NCBI RefSeq assembly: GCF_008831285.2
Contig: NC_045140.1
Span: forward strand, 12,646,505-12,710,504
DNA from: Nymphaea colorata
Lineage: Eukaryota; Streptophyta; Magnoliopsida; Nymphaeales; Nymphaeaceae
Length of the DNA: 64,000 bases
Direction: 5' to 3'
Position 1 is the stretch's first letter; every line of letters begins with the position of its first letter. The notes below the pieces were generated by a model. It was given only the letters and a program-made list of their open reading frames with translations, was not told the origin of the DNA and did no database searches. Of this stretch, positions 60,916 to 64,000 are shown one piece after another. The position numbers and the translations under genes are program-made.

Positions 60916-61330
60916 GTGTATATATATGAGCGCATTAAAGTGAAGATTGTGAGGCATGTGAGGGGAACCATAGTATATAGAAACGACTCAATGGAGTGCA
61001 CAAAGTGGACATCGTATATTGCTCTGAAAGGTGGGACTCGCACCCAAGATCGCATAGAAAATTTTGGAGTCCCCCTTGCCAATCGGTGTCCTCTTTGTGA
61101 GAAGGAAGAGGAATTGATAGCCCATGTGTTCATTCACTGGCCTTTGGCAAAATCCATCAGGAAAGTCATCGGTTGCAAGTTTAATGTAATGGTGAAACTC
61201 AAACAGTCTACGATAGTCCTTATGAGTCCTGGTGCTGGGGCATTAAATTTAGCTATAAGGGGATGGTGTTTATGCTTTCCAAAGGTTTTCTGGAAGCTCT
61301 GGCTATGAAGGAATAAAAGAGTCCATGATG
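60916..61330 (+). pseudogene. LINE reverse-transcriptase zinc-binding domain (zf-RVT)
   Basis: One frame of 130 codons carries KWTSYIALKGGTRTQDRIEN, FGVPLANRCPLCEKEEELIA, and HVFIHWPLAKSI. This is the C-x2-C ... H-x4-5-C/H pattern of the zf-RVT domain that follows plant LINE polymerases; the usual final cysteine is a tryptophan here (HW). A stop in LWL*RNKRVHDG interrupts the following stretch. Confidence 0.85.
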
Positions 61331-61627
61331 GGGATGTAGTGCAGAAATATGTTCAATGCAAACCTTTGTGGGAAGATTGTTAAACAATTGATGATGAATG
61401 CGTGTTGGGGGGTGGCGAGTATGTAGGAGATTTTGGCTTGGTTGGATTCTGGCATTCATCATGATCCTTAACCATCATTTGATTGTTTCAATCTGATCAA
61501 ACCCTCTGCCTGCAGATGGATTGGAGACTCTCTTAAGGTAGGGCACTGGGTGAAAAAGCATGGATGTGGGTTTTTGATTCTGTTGTTTTTTGTGTCCCAG
61601 TCAGACTATGTTAGGGTGCCAAGGAGG

Positions 61628-62004
61628 CTAAGTCACACGGATACGCCTATTTGGTCCACGTATCTGTGTCAATACGGGGATACGGGTGTGGATACGGCAT
61701 GGATACATTTTGGATCGGGTCTGGATTAGACCTGACCGAACCAAAAAAAAAACAGATTTCAAGTTAAGTTGAGCTCTTCTCCCTTTCTCTTTGGGGGTTT
61801 TTTTTTCTGTTTTTCTGATAAATGACTAGAATGATGATATTGATAAACAATGTTTTGTTTGTGACTTTAATAGTGAACTATTAATTTAATGTTTTTTTTA
61901 ATTTATAATTTTTGATAATATTATATTTGTCATATCCGCGTATCCGAGAATTGTGAAAATTGATGTGTCCGTACCCATATCGCACCCGCACCCGTGTGAC
62001 TTAG
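61628..62004. mobile_element. hAT MITE, 377 bp, CTAAGTCACACGG ends
   Basis: Left end CTAAGTCACACGG and right end CCGTGTGACTTAG are perfect 13-base inverted repeats. CAAGGAGG flanks both sides (61620-61627 and 62005-62012), a perfect 8-bp duplication. Subterminal text GGATACGGGTGTGG and CGCACCCGCACCC links it to the 1,891-bp element at 50684, so the two probably share a transposase source. There is no coding capacity. Confidence 0.96.
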
Positions 62005-62789
62005 CAAGGAGGACTGTCTTGGAATTCTTCATAGCCTACCATGATTTAATGGGGTGGTTGGCATTTCAGCGGCTCCCATAGGCTGGAGCAACGCATGGTT
62101 TCACTGCATGAAAGAGGTTGATTAAGTGTCTCATGGATCTGGGGATCATGTTCTTTCAAGGAAGATTTTTGTTTTGCTGCATTGTAATCCTGCGTTTGAG
62201 GTAGTGAAAGTCTCGTAGCGCACCATTGATTTGCATTCTTCTGTTGAATGGTCGACTCCTTAAAGGTGTCCATGTTAGTTATTTTTTCTGTACATTCTTT
62301 TAATTTTGTTGAACAAATTGAGAGAGTGCTCCTCCCAGTCGTTTACTAAGCAAAGCAATTTTGAGCTCATATTTGAATCTAGGTTCCATTTGATAGCTTC
62401 AGATCTAAGGATCCGGAGTTGATTTTAAATCCTCGGATCTTAGATCCAAGGATTTCAAAAACTCGATTTCTAGTAGGGGTAAACATGAGCTGAGTCGAGC
62501 CCAAGCTTGGTCAGCTCAAACTCGGCTCACCTTCTATATTGCACAACTCGAGCTCGAATCAAGTTATATAATGTTAACTCGAGCTCAGCTCGATCAAGCA
62601 TGTCAGAGCTCGAGCTCGTTTAACTCGTATATAAGTGTGTCGTTTATAGGTGTGTTGCAGTACAACTATCGCAAAAGATGGCAGCGAGCATGCTGCTGCT
62701 ATGGAAGAGATCACAGCAGAGGATATGCAGAAACATAGAATTCATATGAGATATTTGGATTTTAAATTTTGGGTTTTCAAGGAACACTA

Positions 62790-63195
62790 GCTCATGCTCA
62801 GCACTGAATGAAGGTTTCAAATCGCTTGCTGGAATGAGGGTTTCATGAACCTAGAAGCCCTCTCTCCAGCACCACCCTTTGCTGAGCGAGGGTTTCTTAT
62901 TGATCTGAATCCCCTTGCTGAGTGAGGGTTTCAGATTGATTTGAAACCCTTTGCTTTGCTGAGTGAGGGTTTCGTCCTTCACTCGCTGTGAACGAGGGTG
63001 TTTTGAAACCCTCGCTTGTTGGAGCAAGGTTTTGAAGAAAGAAACCCTTGCTCCAACGAACGAGAATTTTAGATTCTGAAGCTCTAGTGAACGAGGGTTT
63101 CATCCTTCACTCGCTGCGAGTGAAGGTGTTCTGTAACCCACTCTTGTTGGAGCAAGGGTTTTGAAGAAACCCTCGCTCCAGTGAGCGACCCTCGA
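62790..63195. repeat. Degenerate repeat and inverted repeat of GAGTGAGGGTTTC words
   Basis: GAGTGAGGGTTTC, GAACGAGGGTTTC and GAGCGAGGGTTTC recur about ten times. Reverse-complement words (GAAACCCTCGCT) are interspersed, so single strands could fold extensively. One larger unit, CGAGGGTTTC.TCCTTCACTCGCTG followed by GTTGGAGCAAGG, occurs twice, near 62965 and 63090. Confidence 0.75.
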
Positions 63196-63210
63196 CTTAG
63201 AGTTAGAGAA

Positions 63211-63213
<3 letters not shown>

Positions 63214-63258
<45 letters not shown>
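63214..63258. repeat. (GA)n microsatellite
   Basis: About 22 uninterrupted GA units. The adjoining minus-strand frames that read long SLSLSL runs are artefacts of this array. Confidence 0.97.
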
Positions 63259-63261
<3 letters not shown>

Positions 63262-63594
63262 TACCTTGACGGGCTTTGGAGCAGCAAATGAGAAGGGCAA
63301 CGGTGGCATCGAGCATTTGGTTGAAGCATTGAAAAAGAAGAAGAAAGAGAAGAGAGAGAACACACGGGATGGCATGAAACGTGAAATGCAAAAAACAAAA
63401 TAACTACTACTTTTGCTCGAGGCGAGTCGAGCTTAAAACATTTGAGTTCAATGAATTTGAACTCGGCAACTAAAAAAACAAGTCGAAAAATGAGCTCGAG
63501 TTTGGCTCGTTTATTAAAATAGTTGGCTCGAACTCGATTTCAAGTCGAGCTTTAACGAGCCGTGCTCGGCTCGTTGTTCACCCTTAGTTTATAG

Positions 63595-64000
63595 AAACCT
63601 TGTTTGGTAATGCAAAGCTTGCATCCTCGACCTCTCTCTCTCTCTTTCGGCCCTGACCATGGCAGTGTCTTTTTTTTTCTGATCTCTTCATCATCACAAG
63701 CAAAGGGTATCTTCTATGGCTGAGCTCTCTTTTCAGTTGTGGTGGATGTTTTCTTTTTACTGATCTCCTCTTCATAATCACAAATGAAGGGCATCTTTTG
63801 TGGGTGAGTTCTCTCTTTTCAAGTGTAGATATACTCGGAGATGGTCAGGCAAGCCATCTCTCTCCCTCCCTCCCTCCCTCTCTCCCTCCCTCTCTCCCTC
63901 TCCCTCCCTCCCTCCTTCTCTCCCTCCATCAAAATTGTTGAAGTTCCCAGCACTTAGGAGTGTTAAAGGCTTCTTTAGAGTCTAGAGAGGGCTTGGAGCT
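63595..64000. other. No gene recognised; (CCCT)n-like array
   Basis: A duplicated pair of phrases, TGATCTC..TTCAT.ATCACAA followed by GGGTATCTTCTATGGCTGAG or GGGCATCTTTTGTGGGTGAG, lies near 63680 and 63760. An imperfect (CTCCCTCC)n array runs at 63858-63925. Confidence 0.7.

Larger units (their letters stand above)
60350..62340 (+). mobile_element. LINE (non-LTR retrotransposon) 3' remnant
   Basis: The plus strand near 60370-60530 reads RFIWGDSTDGRHDHAVRW, LCLPLEEDGAGLKDLSS and LNNAWMI, the region after the catalytic core of plant LINE reverse transcriptases (usual form WG, VAW..C.P...GGLGL, N.ALL..W). The zinc-binding domain follows at 60.92-61.32 kb. The upstream polymerase core with its YADD motif is absent, so this is a 5'-truncated and decayed copy, as is common for LINEs. 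Its 3' limit is uncertain: no poly-A tail or target duplication was found. A 377-bp hAT MITE splits it. Confidence 0.7.
62474..63586. mobile_element. hAT-type element, about 1,113 bp, TAGGGGTAAAC ends
   Basis: Left end TAGGGGTAAAC and right end (reverse complement) TAAGGGTGAAC match at 9 of 11. Both subterminal regions are packed with GAGCTCGAGCTCG-like words (62515-62620 and 63415-63565). Flanks are ATTTCTAG (62466-62473) and GTTTATAG (63587-63594), an 8-bp duplication with two changes. The interior carries a region of repeated GAGGGTTTC words and a (GA)n array, and no transposase. Elements with such ends are common in plants as non-autonomous hATs. Confidence 0.75.

Overview
This is nuclear DNA from a flowering plant: AT-rich, almost without long open reading frames, and built mostly from decayed transposable elements, with dinucleotide arrays and fragments of former genes. 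A nuclear rather than plastid origin is shown by a scrambled insert of four plastid gene pieces (atpI, rbcL, rpl16 with the end of its group II intron, rpoB), each broken or out of context. I cannot name the species. I see no intact, clearly functional protein gene. The best host-gene candidate is the 5' end of a SEC16-like gene, and it is frameshifted and truncated.

Layout. 1-5.1 kb: GC-richer old repeat sequence, the 3' part of a hAT transposon with a broken transposase (minus strand), and an LTR-retrotransposon end with a methionine-tRNA primer site. 5.8-6.3 kb: a 235-bp tandem duplication. 7.6-8.5 kb: coding-like but broken sequence. 11.6-12.2 kb: an acidic coding remnant whose paralogue lies at 50.15-53.34 kb in opposite orientation. 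15.35-19.45 kb: a complete-ended Copia retrotransposon that lacks its reverse transcriptase. 22.6-41 kb: three copies (C, A, B) of one repeat family, each with a cluster of ACCGGTG-type motifs. Copy C is interrupted by the plastid insert, copy A abuts the SEC16 fragment, and copy B carries a 3.1-kb hAT element. A carboxylesterase pseudogene lies at 32.7-33.0 kb. 44.6-48.55 kb: a PIF/Harbinger-like element with exon-like pieces inside. 50.36-53.22 kb: a deleted sibling of the 3.1-kb hAT, itself invaded by a second hAT type. 53.3-60.3 kb: gene-poor AT-rich sequence. 60.35-62.3 kb: a LINE remnant split by a 377-bp hAT MITE. 62.47-63.59 kb: another hAT-type element.

The strongest result is the insertion history, readable from the window alone. 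At least three hAT terminal types are present, with 8-bp target duplications. Two siblings share CAATGTTGTAA ends, and one host locus occurs both filled (50.3/53.2 kb) and empty (near 11.93 kb, reverse strand). The nested element at 50.68-52.57 kb also has an internal control: the uninterrupted sibling at 39.65 kb. No CRISPR array, rRNA gene, canonical tRNA gene or viral gene was recognised.
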